Below are positions 17,164-25,282 of a stretch of 58,765 bases of DNA, piece after piece. Origin of the DNA: Thermus arciformis (GTDB lineage: Bacteria > Deinococcota > Deinococci > Deinococcales > Thermaceae); NCBI RefSeq assembly GCF_900102145.1, contig NZ_FNBC01000013.1, positions 1 through 58,765 on the forward strand. Direction: 5' to 3'. The position numbers and the translations under genes were made by a program. Below the pieces are notes generated by a model. The model worked only from the letters and a program-made list of their open reading frames with translations, was not told the origin of the DNA and searched no databases. Position 1 is the stretch's first letter, and each line of letters begins with the position of its first letter.

Positions 17164-18117
17164 TTAGGCCCGCAGGTAGCGGAAAGGAGGGCCTTCCCGC
17201 AGGAGGAGGCCTTCCTGGCGCAGGTACTCCAGGTGGGCCAGGGTCTCGGCGAAGGCGAAGCGGCGGCCCGCGGGGTCCAGCTCCTGGGGGAAGAGCTTGA
17301 GGGAGAGGGACCAGGCGTCCTGGGGGTGGTCCAGGAGGGCGAGGAGGGCCTTAAGGCGGGCCTCGTGGTGGGCCTTGAGCTCCTCCGCCCTTTGGCGCAC
17401 GTCCCCGATGGGCCCGAAGTGCCCGGCGTGGGCCACCCGGATCGGGAGCTCCGCCAGGCGCTTCAAGGAGGCGAGGAAGTCCTTCAAGGGGTTCTCCCGG
17501 GTATAGGCCCAAAGGCCCACGTTGGGGGAGACCCGCTCCAAAAGGGCGTCCCCCGCGAGCAGCACCTCCTCTTCCTCCAGGTAGAAGGCCACGTGCCCGT
17601 CGGCGTGGCCCGGGGTCCAGAGGGCCCTTAGCCGCCTTCCCGCCACTTCCAGCACCTCCCCGTCCTTCAGGGGAACGGGGCGTCGCGGCGGGTGGACCCG
17701 CTCCCGGGTCTTGGCCATGGTCTCCCGGATCCCCAAAAGGGCCTCCTCCGGGGTGCCGTGGTCCAGGAAGAGCCGCCAGCTCGCCTCCTCAAAGGCCTCG
17801 GGCTCCAGCCAGAAGCGGTGCCCCCGAGCGAACTCCTCCTCGTGGAGGTAGACCCTGGCCCCCAGGCCCTCAAAAACCCCACCCAGGCCGTAGTGGTCCG
17901 GGTGGTGGTGGGTGAGGAGGAGAACGTTCACGTCGGCGAAGCAGAGGCCTAGCTCCGCCAAATAAAGCTCCAGGGTGCCCCGGGCGGTGCGGGTGGCCAG
18001 GGCGCTGTCCACCAGGGCCACCTCCCCCTTTCCCTTCAGGAGGTAGAGGTTCACCGTCTTCAGGGGGTAGGGGATGGGGACAGGAAGGAGGTAGAGGCCG
18101 GGGAGGAGCTCCTTCAC
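17164..18117 (-). CDS. Metallo-beta-lactamase-fold hydrolase
   Basis: A 317-residue MBL-fold protein. VLLLTHHHPDHYGLGGVFEG holds the HxHxDH metal site, ALWTPGHADGHVAFYL the next His, VLLAGDALLERVSPNVGLWA the bridging Asp and RVAHAGHFGPIGD the last His. A C-terminal helical region (EELKAHHEARLKALLALL) resembles LACTB2-like or glyoxalase II-type hydrolases. A protein of this kind from T. thermophilus (TTHA1429, from memory) has a structure. The substrate is unknown. The start overlaps the upstream phosphohexomutase-like gene by 4 bases. Confidence 0.85.
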   Translation of the reverse strand: MKELLPGLYLLPVPIPYPLKTVNLYLLKGKGEVALVDSALATRTARGTLELYLAELGLCFADVNVLLLTHHHPDHYGLGGVFEGLGARVYLHEEEFARGHRFWLEPEAFEEASWRLFLDHGTPEEALLGIRETMAKTRERVHPPRRPVPLKDGEVLEVAGRRLRALWTPGHADGHVAFYLEEEEVLLAGDALLERVSPNVGLWAYTRENPLKDFLASLKRLAELPIRVAHAGHFGPIGDVRQRAEELKAHHEARLKALLALLDHPQDAWSLSLKLFPQELDPAGRRFAFAETLAHLEYLRQEGLLLREGPPFRYLRA

Positions 18118-19001
18118 AGCAGGACCCCAAGGAGGAGAAGGGCCGCCAGGTAGGGGTCCTTCTCCGGGAGGTGCCCGGGGAAGAGGAAGCCCCCCTCCCC
18201 GTCCCCCTGGACCTCGCCCCTAGCCTTCCGGAGGGCCTCGAGGACCTCCTCCTCCCTCACGGGCTCCCCTCCCGCCCGGTAGACGGCGAGCCGGTCGGCG
18301 TCCCCGTCCAGGGCGAGGCCCAGGGTCGGGGGCTCCTGGGCCTTGAGGAGGGCGAGGAGGGTCTTGAGGTTTTCCGGCCTGGGGTCCGGGTCCACCCCGT
18401 AGAAGAGGGGGTGGGGAAGGGGGTGGAGCTCGCGAAGCTCCGCCTTCAGCCCCAGGGCCTGGAGGGCCTTGCCCAAAACCCCCCCGCCGGCCCCCCCCAT
18501 GGCGTCCAGGTAGACCACCCCGGGCCGGTCCTTTAGCTCCCCGGCGCTTTCCACCAGGTGGGCGAGGTACGCCTTCCTCAGGTCCAGGAGGGCGTAGCCG
18601 CCCCGGGCCTCGGGGGGGGCTTCGGGCAGGGCCAGGGCCTCCCCGGGGAGGGGCCTTCCCGCCTCGAGGCGGAGCTTCACCCCCTGGAAGCGGGGGGGCT
18701 TGCGGCTTGCCGTGAGGTAGAGCCCCGCGGCCTTCTTGGTCCAAAGGGCGTAGCCGAAGAGGGGAAAGGGGGCGGGGCCCTGAAGGAGGTGGGCCTTCAG
18801 GCCCATCCCCGAGAGCACCCCCGCGGCCTCCTCGGCCATCTCCCGGGCGAGGAAGCGGGCATCGTAGCCCACCACCACCTCGCCCTTCCCCTCTTCCAGA
18901 AGCTTCTGGCCGAAGCCCGCGGCGATGCGGGCCACCTCCAGGAAGGTGAAGCCCTTGGCCAGCTCGCCCAGAAACCCTTCTCGGGTGGGGTAGAGCTCCA
19001 T
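18114..19001 (-). CDS. Truncated phosphoglucomutase/phosphomannomutase-like protein
   Basis: A 295-residue protein related to alpha-D-phosphohexomutases, which usually have about 450-550 residues in four domains. Domain 1 keeps the serine loop as YLTASRKPPRFQGVKLR, where active enzymes have TASHNP; the metal loop LGLALDGDADRLAVYR is intact. The chain ends soon after domain 3 (FPGHLPEKDPYLAALLLLG), so the phosphate-binding domain 4 is missing. Either it is a decayed enzyme or a protein with a new role. It is divergent from the UvrD helicase and overlaps the MBL hydrolase by 4 bases. Confidence 0.75.
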   Translation of the reverse strand: MELYPTREGFLGELAKGFTFLEVARIAAGFGQKLLEEGKGEVVVGYDARFLAREMAEEAAGVLSGMGLKAHLLQGPAPFPLFGYALWTKKAAGLYLTASRKPPRFQGVKLRLEAGRPLPGEALALPEAPPEARGGYALLDLRKAYLAHLVESAGELKDRPGVVYLDAMGGAGGGVLGKALQALGLKAELRELHPLPHPLFYGVDPDPRPENLKTLLALLKAQEPPTLGLALDGDADRLAVYRAGGEPVREEEVLEALRKARGEVQGDGEGGFLFPGHLPEKDPYLAALLLLGVLL

Positions 19002-19007
19002 GCCTTA

Positions 19008-19029
19008 GAGTCTACCCCGTGGTAGACTC
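19008..19029. promoter_or_regulatory. Symmetric divergent promoter between uvrD and phosphohexomutase-like gene
   Basis: GAGTCTACC-CCGT-GGTAGACTC is a perfect inverted repeat with 9-base arms. Each arm contains a TAGACT -10-like hexamer on the outgoing strand, followed by exactly seven bases and then the start codon (GTG 19036 on plus, ATG 19001 on minus). Both genes would give leaderless mRNAs from back-to-back promoters. Neither has a good -35 box. Confidence 0.5.
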
Positions 19030-19035
19030 ACCCCC

Positions 19036-21111
19036 GTGGACGAGCCCCTCCTATCCTCCTTGAACGAGGCCCAGCGCCAGGCGGTGCTCCACTTTGAGGG
19101 GCCCGCCTTGGTGGTGGCGGGGGCGGGGAGCGGCAAGACCCGCACCGTGGTCCACCGGGTGGCCTACCTCATGGCCCGGCGCGGGGTCTTCCCCTCGGAG
19201 ATCCTGGCGGTGACCTTCACCAACAAGGCCGCCGAGGAGATGCGGGAAAGGCTCAAGGCCATGGTGAAGGGGGCGGGGGAGGTCTGGGTCTCCACCTTCC
19301 ACGCGGCCGCCCTGAGGATCCTCCGGGTCTACGGGGAAGGGGTGGGCCTGAAGCCCGGCTTCGTGGTCTACGACGAGGACGACCAGACGGCCCTCCTCAA
19401 GGAGGTCCTCAAGGAGCTCGGCCTTTCCGCCAAGCCCGGGCCCATCAAGGCCCTTTTGGACCGGGCCAAGAACCAGGGGGTGGCCCCGGAGGGCCTCCTC
19501 GCGGAGCTTCCCGAGTTCTACGCGGGCCTCTCCCGGGGGAAGCTTTTGGACGTCCTCCGCCGCTACCAGGAGGCCCTTTTGGCCCAGGGGGCCTTGGACT
19601 TTGGGGACATCCTCCTTTACGCCCTAAAGCTCCTGGAGCAGGACCCCGAGGTCCTGAGGCGGGTCAGGAAGCGGGCCCGCTTCATCCACGTGGACGAGTA
19701 CCAGGACACGAACCCCGTGCAGTACCGCTTCACCCGCCTCCTGGCCGGGGAGGAGGCCAACCTCATGGCCGTGGGGGACCCGGACCAGGGCATCTACTCC
19801 TTCCGGGCGGCGGACATAAGGAACATCCTGGACTTCACCCGGGACTACCCCGAGGCCCGGGTCTACCGCCTCGAGGAAAACTACCGCTCCACCGAGGCCA
19901 TCCTGCGCTTCGCCAACGCGGTCATCGTGAGGAACAACCTCCGCCTGGAGAAGACCCTGCGCCCGGTGAAGCGGGGCGGGGAGCCGGTGCGCCTCTTCCG
20001 GGCGGGGGACGCCCGGGAGGAGGCCCGCTTCGTGGCCGAGGAGATCGCCCGGCTCGGTCCTCCCTGGGACCGGTACGCCGTCCTCTACCGCACCAACGCC
20101 CAAAGCCGCCTCTTGGAGCAGGCCTTGGCGGGGCGGGGTCTCCCGGCGCGGGTGGTGGGAGGGGTGGGGTTCTTTGAAAGGGCCGAGGTGAAGGACCTTT
20201 TGGCCTACGCCCGCCTCGCCCTCAACCCCCTGGACGCCGTGAGCCTGAAGCGGGTCCTGAACACGCCTCCCCGGGGCATCGGCCCGGCCACGGTGGCCAG
20301 GGTGGAGGCCCTGGCCCGGGAAAGGGGCCTGCCCCTCCTGGAGGCCTTGCGGGAGGCCCTTCCCCTCCTTCCCCGGCCCGAGCCCGTGCGCCACTTCCTG
20401 GCCCTCCTGGAGGAGCTTCGCGACCTGGCCCTGGACTCGGCGGAGGCCTTTTTCCGCCACCTCCTGGAGGCCACGGACTACCTCGCCTACCTCAAGGAGG
20501 CCTACCCCGAGGACGCCGAGGACCGCCTGGAGAACGTGGAGGAGCTCCTCCGGGCCGCCAAGGAGGCGGAGGGCCTCCAGGACTTCCTGGACAGGGTGGC
20601 CCTCACCGCCAAGGCGGAGGAGCCGGGGGAAGCGGGGGGAAAGGTGGCCCTCATGACCCTGCACAACGCCAAGGGGCTGGAGTTCCCCGTGGTCTTCCTG
20701 GTGGGGGTGGAGGAGGGGCTTCTGCCCCACCGCTCCTCCTTGAACATCTTGGAGGGCCTGGAGGAGGAGCGCCGCCTCTTCTACGTGGGGGTGACCCGGG
20801 CCCAGGAGCGGCTCTACCTCGCCTATGCCCGGGAGCGGGAGGTCTATGGCCGCCTCGAGGCCACCCGGCCGAGCCGCTTCCTGGAGGAGGTGGAGGAGGG
20901 CCTTTACGAGCTCTATGACCCCTACCGCAAGCCCGTCCCTCCCCCCCACCGGGCCCTGCCCGGGGCCTTCAAGGGGGGGGAAAGGGTGGTCCACCCCCGC
21001 TTCGGCCCCGGCACCGTGGTGGCGGCGGCGGGGGACGAGGTCACGGTGCACTTTGAGGGGGTGGGCTTGAAGCGCCTCTCCCTCAAGTACGCCGACCTCC
21101 GCCCGGCCTGA
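19036..21111 (+). CDS. uvrD: UvrD/PcrA-type SF1A DNA helicase
   Basis: A 691-residue 3'-5' helicase of nucleotide excision and mismatch repair. Motif Q LNEAQRQAV, motif I VVAGAGSGKTRTVVHRVAYL, Ia AVTFTNKAAEEMRERL, II FIHVDEYQDTNPVQYRF, III VGDPDQGIYSFRAADIRNIL, IV LEENYRSTEAILRFANAVI, V VALMTLHNAKGLEFPVVFLV and VI RRLFYVGVTRAQERLYLAYA are all present. The C-terminus (VVHPRFGPGTVVAAAGDEVT) is the PcrA/UvrD tudor-like RNA-polymerase-binding module. GTG 19036 is the start. Confidence 0.95.
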   Translation: MDEPLLSSLNEAQRQAVLHFEGPALVVAGAGSGKTRTVVHRVAYLMARRGVFPSEILAVTFTNKAAEEMRERLKAMVKGAGEVWVSTFHAAALRILRVYGEGVGLKPGFVVYDEDDQTALLKEVLKELGLSAKPGPIKALLDRAKNQGVAPEGLLAELPEFYAGLSRGKLLDVLRRYQEALLAQGALDFGDILLYALKLLEQDPEVLRRVRKRARFIHVDEYQDTNPVQYRFTRLLAGEEANLMAVGDPDQGIYSFRAADIRNILDFTRDYPEARVYRLEENYRSTEAILRFANAVIVRNNLRLEKTLRPVKRGGEPVRLFRAGDAREEARFVAEEIARLGPPWDRYAVLYRTNAQSRLLEQALAGRGLPARVVGGVGFFERAEVKDLLAYARLALNPLDAVSLKRVLNTPPRGIGPATVARVEALARERGLPLLEALREALPLLPRPEPVRHFLALLEELRDLALDSAEAFFRHLLEATDYLAYLKEAYPEDAEDRLENVEELLRAAKEAEGLQDFLDRVALTAKAEEPGEAGGKVALMTLHNAKGLEFPVVFLVGVEEGLLPHRSSLNILEGLEEERRLFYVGVTRAQERLYLAYAREREVYGRLEATRPSRFLEEVEEGLYELYDPYRKPVPPPHRALPGAFKGGERVVHPRFGPGTVVAAAGDEVTVHFEGVGLKRLSLKYADLRPA

Positions 21112-21121
21112 GGGGGAAGCC

Positions 21122-21841
21122 TTGGGCCTGCCTCCTTACGCCAAAGCCCGGCCCCTGGCGGTCCTCCACCGGGGGGCCTCCCCCCTCTTCCACCACCTGG
21201 TGGAGGAGGTGGCCGCCCTGCGCCTGCCCCTCTTCCCCTACCCCGTGGAGGTGCCCCCAGGGGGGGACCCTTGGGCGGCGCTTTCCTGCCTCGCCCCCCT
21301 GGACTTCGCCGGGCTCGCCCTGGAGGAGGCCCTGCCCCCGCCCAAAGGGGTGCGCCTCGAGGCCGAGGCGGAGGCGGGGGGCCTGGTGGACCTGGTGGTG
21401 CCGGGCCTTTCGGGGCTTTACAGCCACTACACCGAGGGGCTCGCCCTGGAGCGTTTCCTCTCCGCCCACTTCCCCGGGGCCAGGGCCCTTTGGCTTGGCC
21501 CCTTGCGCCCCTCCTTGGCCCCCTTCCTCCGGGCCTTGGGCCAGGTCTCCGTGGTGGCCCCGAGCTTCGCCGAGGGGGATGGCTTCCTCGCCCGCCTGCC
21601 CCCAAAGGCCAGGGGGCACGTGGCCTTGAGGCGGGAGGAGGCCACCGCCTTAGCCCTGAAGGCCGACCTCCTCCTCCACGCGGGAGGCGGCCTTCCCCTG
21701 GAGTGGCTCCAGCCCTTCCACGCTCTCCTCACCCTCACGCCCCCAATGCCCGGCCTCGCCGACCGGGTCCAGCAGGTCCACGGCCCCGAGGCGCTTCTCG
21801 CCTTCCGGGTGCGGGCCCTCCTGGAGGCCCTGGCCCTTTAG
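21122..21841 (+). CDS. Unrecognised protein, weak shikimate-dehydrogenase-like layout
   Basis: A 239-residue protein from TTG 21122, 10 bases after uvrD. I cannot assign it. Some spacing recalls shikimate dehydrogenases: an N-terminal substrate-type domain (GASPLFHHLVEEVAALRLPL and LDFAGLALEEALPPPKGV), a GLYSHYTEGLALERFLSAHF segment where AroE has NTD-G, and a C-terminal end DRVQQVHGPEALLAFRVRAL. The AroE catalytic Lys and Asp are not evident, and the nucleotide-binding Gly motif is weak. There are no signal peptide or membrane segments. A degenerate AroE-like paralogue is one guess. Confidence 0.5.
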   Translation: MGLPPYAKARPLAVLHRGASPLFHHLVEEVAALRLPLFPYPVEVPPGGDPWAALSCLAPLDFAGLALEEALPPPKGVRLEAEAEAGGLVDLVVPGLSGLYSHYTEGLALERFLSAHFPGARALWLGPLRPSLAPFLRALGQVSVVAPSFAEGDGFLARLPPKARGHVALRREEATALALKADLLLHAGGGLPLEWLQPFHALLTLTPPMPGLADRVQQVHGPEALLAFRVRALLEALAL

Positions 21842-21850
21842 GCTTGGGCC

Positions 21851-22228
21851 TCAGGGTTCCCAGATACTCGCCGGGGCGAGCTCCACCAGGTTGCCCGCGG
21901 GGTCTTGGGTGTAGAGGCTTTTCCCCTTGGGCCACTCGGCCCACCACACCGGGTAGCCCGCCGCCTTGAGGCGCGCTTCCCAGGCGGGAAGCTCCTCCTC
22001 CTCCACCCGGAAGGCCACGTGGACGCTTCCTTTGGCCCCGTGGGGAGGGAGGTGGGTTTCCTTTTCCGTGAGCTTGGGGTTGAAGACCAAAAACACCCCC
22101 CGCCCAGCGCGGAAGAAGGCGTGCCGGGGCGGTTTGAACTGGAAGCAGGGAAGGCCCAAGACCCCTTCGTAGAAGGCCCGGGCCTTCTCCAGGTCCTCGG
22201 CGTAGACGGAAGTTTCCAGAACCTCCAC
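21851..22228 (-). CDS. VOC/glyoxalase-family protein
   Basis: A 125-residue vicinal-oxygen-chelate fold protein: two beta-alpha-beta-beta-beta halves begin ETSVYAEDLEKARAFYEGVL and SVHVAFRVEEEELPAWEARL. SVHVAF offers a metal His and the terminal LYTQDPAGNLVELAP a metal Glu. Members act as lyases, dioxygenases or resistance binders; the substrate is unknown. The GTG start overlaps the stop of the upstream GYD gene by one base (TAGTGG), so they are translationally coupled. Confidence 0.85.
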   Translation of the reverse strand: MEVLETSVYAEDLEKARAFYEGVLGLPCFQFKPPRHAFFRAGRGVFLVFNPKLTEKETHLPPHGAKGSVHVAFRVEEEELPAWEARLKAAGYPVWWAEWPKGKSLYTQDPAGNLVELAPASIWEP

Positions 22229-22515
22229 TACTTGAGCCGGGCGATGAGCTCGGCCACGGGGATGGCCTCCAGGGTCATCGTCTTCACGCTTCCCCTCGAG
22301 GCCAGGTGGAGCATGGCCCGGGCCACGCTGGCGGCGTCCTCCGCCTCCACGATGTTCACGAAGTCGTAAGGCCCGAGCACGGCGTACTGGGCCACCACCT
22401 TCACCCCGAAGTCCCGCTCCAACTCCCCGTTCACCTCCTTGATGCGCTCGGGGTTCTTCACCAGGGTCTCGGCGCCATCGTCCGTGAGGGTGCTGAGGAC
22501 GATAAAGGTGGGCAT
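22228..22515 (-). CDS. GYD-domain protein
   Basis: A 95-residue member of the GYD family (dimeric ferredoxin-like fold): MPTFIVLSTLTDDGAETLVK, then KVVAQYAVLGPYDFVNIVEA, where LGPYD stands for the family Gly-Tyr/Pro-Asp turn, ending TMTLEAIPVAELIARLK. Function unknown; it may be regulatory. ATG 22515 has GGAGGAAGG upstream. Coupled to the VOC gene downstream. Confidence 0.85.
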   Translation of the reverse strand: MPTFIVLSTLTDDGAETLVKNPERIKEVNGELERDFGVKVVAQYAVLGPYDFVNIVEAEDAASVARAMLHLASRGSVKTMTLEAIPVAELIARLK

Positions 22516-22537
22516 CCTTCCTCCTTTCCTCCTAAGT

Positions 22538-23104
22538 CTACCCCGGGCGGGCCTCCAGCTCCACCCCGGCGTAGACCGCTTCCAAGGGGAGGGCACCCCC
22601 CAGACAGGGCAAGGGCACCTCCCCCCCGACGAAAGCCTCGTAGAGAACCTCCCCGGACTCCTTCCGGTAAAGCTCGGCCCGGCGGGCGGTCGTGTCCACC
22701 AGGAGGTATCCCTCCAGGGAAGGAAGGGCCAGGTAGCGCCCAAGCTTTTCCCGGCGGTCTATGCCCTCGGTGGAGGGGGAAAGGACTTCCACTACAAGGC
22801 AAGGGGCCTCCTCGTAAAAGGGGTTTTCCGGAGGGGGGGCACAAACCACCATGAGGTCGGGGTAGTAGAAGGTGGCCTCCCCCACCCTAAGCTTCATGTC
22901 CGCCACGTAGAGACGGCAGCCCTTTCGCCGGGCCAGGGGGTAAAGCAGGTAGTGGAGGTTCCCCACCAAGAGGTTGTGGGCCCGGCTCGCCCCGGCCATG
23001 GCGTAAGGGACCCCCTCCACGAGCTCCCGCTTCATGGGAGAGCGGGCCTCCTCCTCCAAGTATGCCTCGGGGGAAAGCCGCCTAAGCCGGGCGGGTTCTC
23101 CCAT
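22538..23104 (-). CDS. Uma2-family (DUF820) PD-(D/E)xK-like protein
   Basis: A 188-residue Uma2-type restriction-endonuclease-fold protein. ELVEGVPYAMAGASRAHNLL starts the core, TFYYPDLMVVCAPPPEN holds the catalytic Asp, CLVVEVLSPSTEGIDRREKL holds Glu and a downstream Lys, and YLLVDTTARRAELYRKESG follows. The family is abundant in Thermus, Deinococcus and cyanobacteria; biological role unclear. The start overlaps the guaA stop by one base. Confidence 0.85.
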   Translation of the reverse strand: MGEPARLRRLSPEAYLEEEARSPMKRELVEGVPYAMAGASRAHNLLVGNLHYLLYPLARRKGCRLYVADMKLRVGEATFYYPDLMVVCAPPPENPFYEEAPCLVVEVLSPSTEGIDRREKLGRYLALPSLEGYLLVDTTARRAELYRKESGEVLYEAFVGGEVPLPCLGGALPLEAVYAGVELEARPG

Positions 23105-24615
23105 CACTCCCATTCTATGGTGGCCGGGGGCTTGGAGGTGAGGTCGTAGACCACCCGGCCCACCTCGGGCACCCGGCGGGTGATGCGCCGGGCCACCTCG
23201 TCTAGGAACTCCAGGGGGAGCCTGGCCCAGTCGGCGGTCATGAAGTCCTCGGTGGTGACCGCCCGGAGGGCCAGCACGTAGCCGTACTTGCGCTCGTCCC
23301 CCGCCACCCCCACGCTCCTTAGGGGGGTGAGGACCGCCAGGGCCTGGGCCACCTTCTCGTAAAGCCTCCACTCCCTCAGGAGGCTGATGAAGATGTCGTC
23401 CGCCTGGCGCAGGATGGAAAGCCTTTCCTCCGTGACCTCCCCCAGGACCCGCACCGCCAGCCCCGGCCCCGGGAAGGGGTGGCGCAGGCGGATGGGGTCG
23501 GGGAGGCCGAGGAGAAGGGCCTGCTCCCGCACCTCGTCCTTGAAGAGGAGGCGGAAGGGCTCCAAGAGTTCAAACCCGAGGTCTTCGGGAAGCCCCCCCA
23601 CATTGTGGTGGCTCTTGATCTTGGCTGCCCCCTTCTCTCCGGCGGACTCAATCACATCGGGGTAGAGGGTGCCCTGGGCCAGGAAGCGGAAAGGCCCCTC
23701 CTTTTGGGCCACCTCGGAGAAGACCGCCACGAACTCCCGCCCGATGATCTTGCGCTTTTCCTCGGGGTCCTCCACGCCTTTTAAGGCCTTCAGGAAGCGT
23801 TCCTTGGCGTCCACCACCCGGAGGTTCACCCCAAGGGCCTTCAGGGCTCCTTCCACCTCCTCCCTTTCCCCCAGGCGCAAAAGCCCGTGGTCCACGAAGA
23901 CCGCCAGGTGGTCCACCCCCGCCCGGGCCAAAAGGAGGGCCAGGGTGGAGGAGTCCACCCCCCCCGAGACCGCCAGGAGCACCCGGTCCTTCCCCACCCG
24001 ATCCCGCACCTCCTTCAGGAGGCTTTCCAGGATGTGCTCCGGGGTCCAGTCCCGGGGAACCTGGGCGATCTCCAGAAAGTTTTCCAGGATCTGGATCCCC
24101 TTGGGGGTGTGGGCCACCTCGGGGTGGAACTGGACCCCGAAGGCCTTGCCGTCTTCGGCCTCCATGGCCGCCACGGGGTTTTCCTCGGTGGAGGCCGAGA
24201 CCCGCCAGCCCGGGGGAAGCTCGGTCACGGCGTCGGCGTGGCTCATCCAGACCTGGACCTCCCCCTCCAATCCCCGGAAGAGGGAGCCCTCGTGGCGGGT
24301 GAGGAGGGCCTTGCCGTACTCGGCCCTACCGGAGCGCTCCACCCTCCCCCCAAGCTCCTGGGCGAGGAGCTGCATCCCGTAGCAGATCCCCAGGATGGGA
24401 AGCCCCAAGGAGAAAAGCCTGGGGTCGGGGCGGGGGGCATCGGGCTCAAAGACGCTTCTTGGCCCCCCGGAGAGGATCAGGGCCTTGGGGTTATGCCTCA
24501 GAACCTCCTCCAGGGGGGCGTCGCCGGGGAGGATAAGGGAGAAGGCCCTTAGCTCCCGAAGCCTCCTTGCGATGAGCCGCGTGTACTGGGAGCCGAAATC
24601 CAGGACCAGGACCAC
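23104..24615 (-). CDS. guaA: GMP synthase (glutamine-hydrolysing)
   Basis: A 503-residue enzyme making GMP from XMP. The N-terminal class I amidotransferase has the nucleophile Cys in [20 protein letters not shown] and the His-Glu pair in [15 protein letters not shown]. The ATP-pyrophosphatase P-loop is [20 protein letters not shown]. The C-terminal dimerisation domain has [20 protein letters not shown] and ends [16 protein letters not shown]. The start is GTG 24615. Confidence 0.97.
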   Translation of the reverse strand: MVLVLDFGSQYTRLIARRLRELRAFSLILPGDAPLEEVLRHNPKALILSGGPRSVFEPDAPRPDPRLFSLGLPILGICYGMQLLAQELGGRVERSGRAEYGKALLTRHEGSLFRGLEGEVQVWMSHADAVTELPPGWRVSASTEENPVAAMEAEDGKAFGVQFHPEVAHTPKGIQILENFLEIAQVPRDWTPEHILESLLKEVRDRVGKDRVLLAVSGGVDSSTLALLLARAGVDHLAVFVDHGLLRLGEREEVEGALKALGVNLRVVDAKERFLKALKGVEDPEEKRKIIGREFVAVFSEVAQKEGPFRFLAQGTLYPDVIESAGEKGAAKIKSHHNVGGLPEDLGFELLEPFRLLFKDEVREQALLLGLPDPIRLRHPFPGPGLAVRVLGEVTEERLSILRQADDIFISLLREWRLYEKVAQALAVLTPLRSVGVAGDERKYGYVLALRAVTTEDFMTADWARLPLEFLDEVARRITRRVPEVGRVVYDLTSKPPATIEWE

Positions 24616-24627
24616 GCCAAGAGTCTA

Positions 24628-25239
24628 CTACGCCTCCAGGTGGAGCCTGAGCTGGTGCAGGAGGTCGGCGGGGCTGCGTACCGGGTACTCCAGGCGCTCC
24701 AGGAGGGCCTCGGCGGGCTGGTCCAAAAGGCGCAAGCCCTTGAGCCTGGCCAGAAGGGCCTCCTTGTCCGCGGGGAAGTCTAGGCCCTTCACCGCCTTGA
24801 GGACCAGGACGGCCCAGGGGATGCCCATCATCTCCACAAAGCGCTCCAAGAAGTAGCCCAGGACCCGGGGCTCCTCCTGCCCTTGGCGGATGGCCCGGTA
24901 GGCCGCCTTGGCGAGCCCCCCGGCCACGTGCGTCCTGAGCCTTTCCCCTTCCTCAAGCTCCTGGATTCGCTTCAAGGCCGCCTCGGGGTCGGCCCGGAGG
25001 ATCTGGCGCACGGCGGCGCTGGAAAGGCCGAGCTCCTTGGCGATGGCCTCCTCCCCCTTCATCCCCTCCTGGGCGAGGACCACGGCGTAGGCGGCGGTCA
25101 TCAGGCTTCCCGCCCAGGTGAGGCGCTTCTTCTCCGCCAGGGCCTTGGGCCCGCCCACCAGGTCAATCACCTTGAGGAAGACGCGGAGGACGGTGGCCTC
25201 GAGGTCCCGCTCCTCCAAGGGCCTAGGGGTTAGCACCAT
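24628..25239 (-). CDS. HTH-containing predicted regulator (COG4800-like)
   Basis: A 203-residue soluble protein. Residues about 45-85 (TAAYAVVLAQEGMKGEEAIA, then KELGLSSAAVRQILRADPEA) form a helix-turn-helix; the rest is helical with Leu-rich repeats of charge. It recalls archaeal COG4800 predicted regulators. It has a strong ribosome site (GGGAGGTGAGCGT before the ATG) and a TAATAT -10-like box in the 43-base gap after the KaiC-like gene, so it can be transcribed alone as well as with kaiC. The pair suggests a shared process. Confidence 0.65.
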   Translation of the reverse strand: MVLTPRPLEERDLEATVLRVFLKVIDLVGGPKALAEKKRLTWAGSLMTAAYAVVLAQEGMKGEEAIAKELGLSSAAVRQILRADPEAALKRIQELEEGERLRTHVAGGLAKAAYRAIRQGQEEPRVLGYFLERFVEMMGIPWAVLVLKAVKGLDFPADKEALLARLKGLRLLDQPAEALLERLEYPVRSPADLLHQLRLHLEA

Positions 25240-25282
25240 ACGCTCACCTCCCTAGGCCTATATTAGCATGAAATTTGCCTTC

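Noticed and set aside
19624-21051. 475-residue minus-strand frame opposite uvrD
   Set aside because: Compositional shadow of a clear helicase gene; no motifs.
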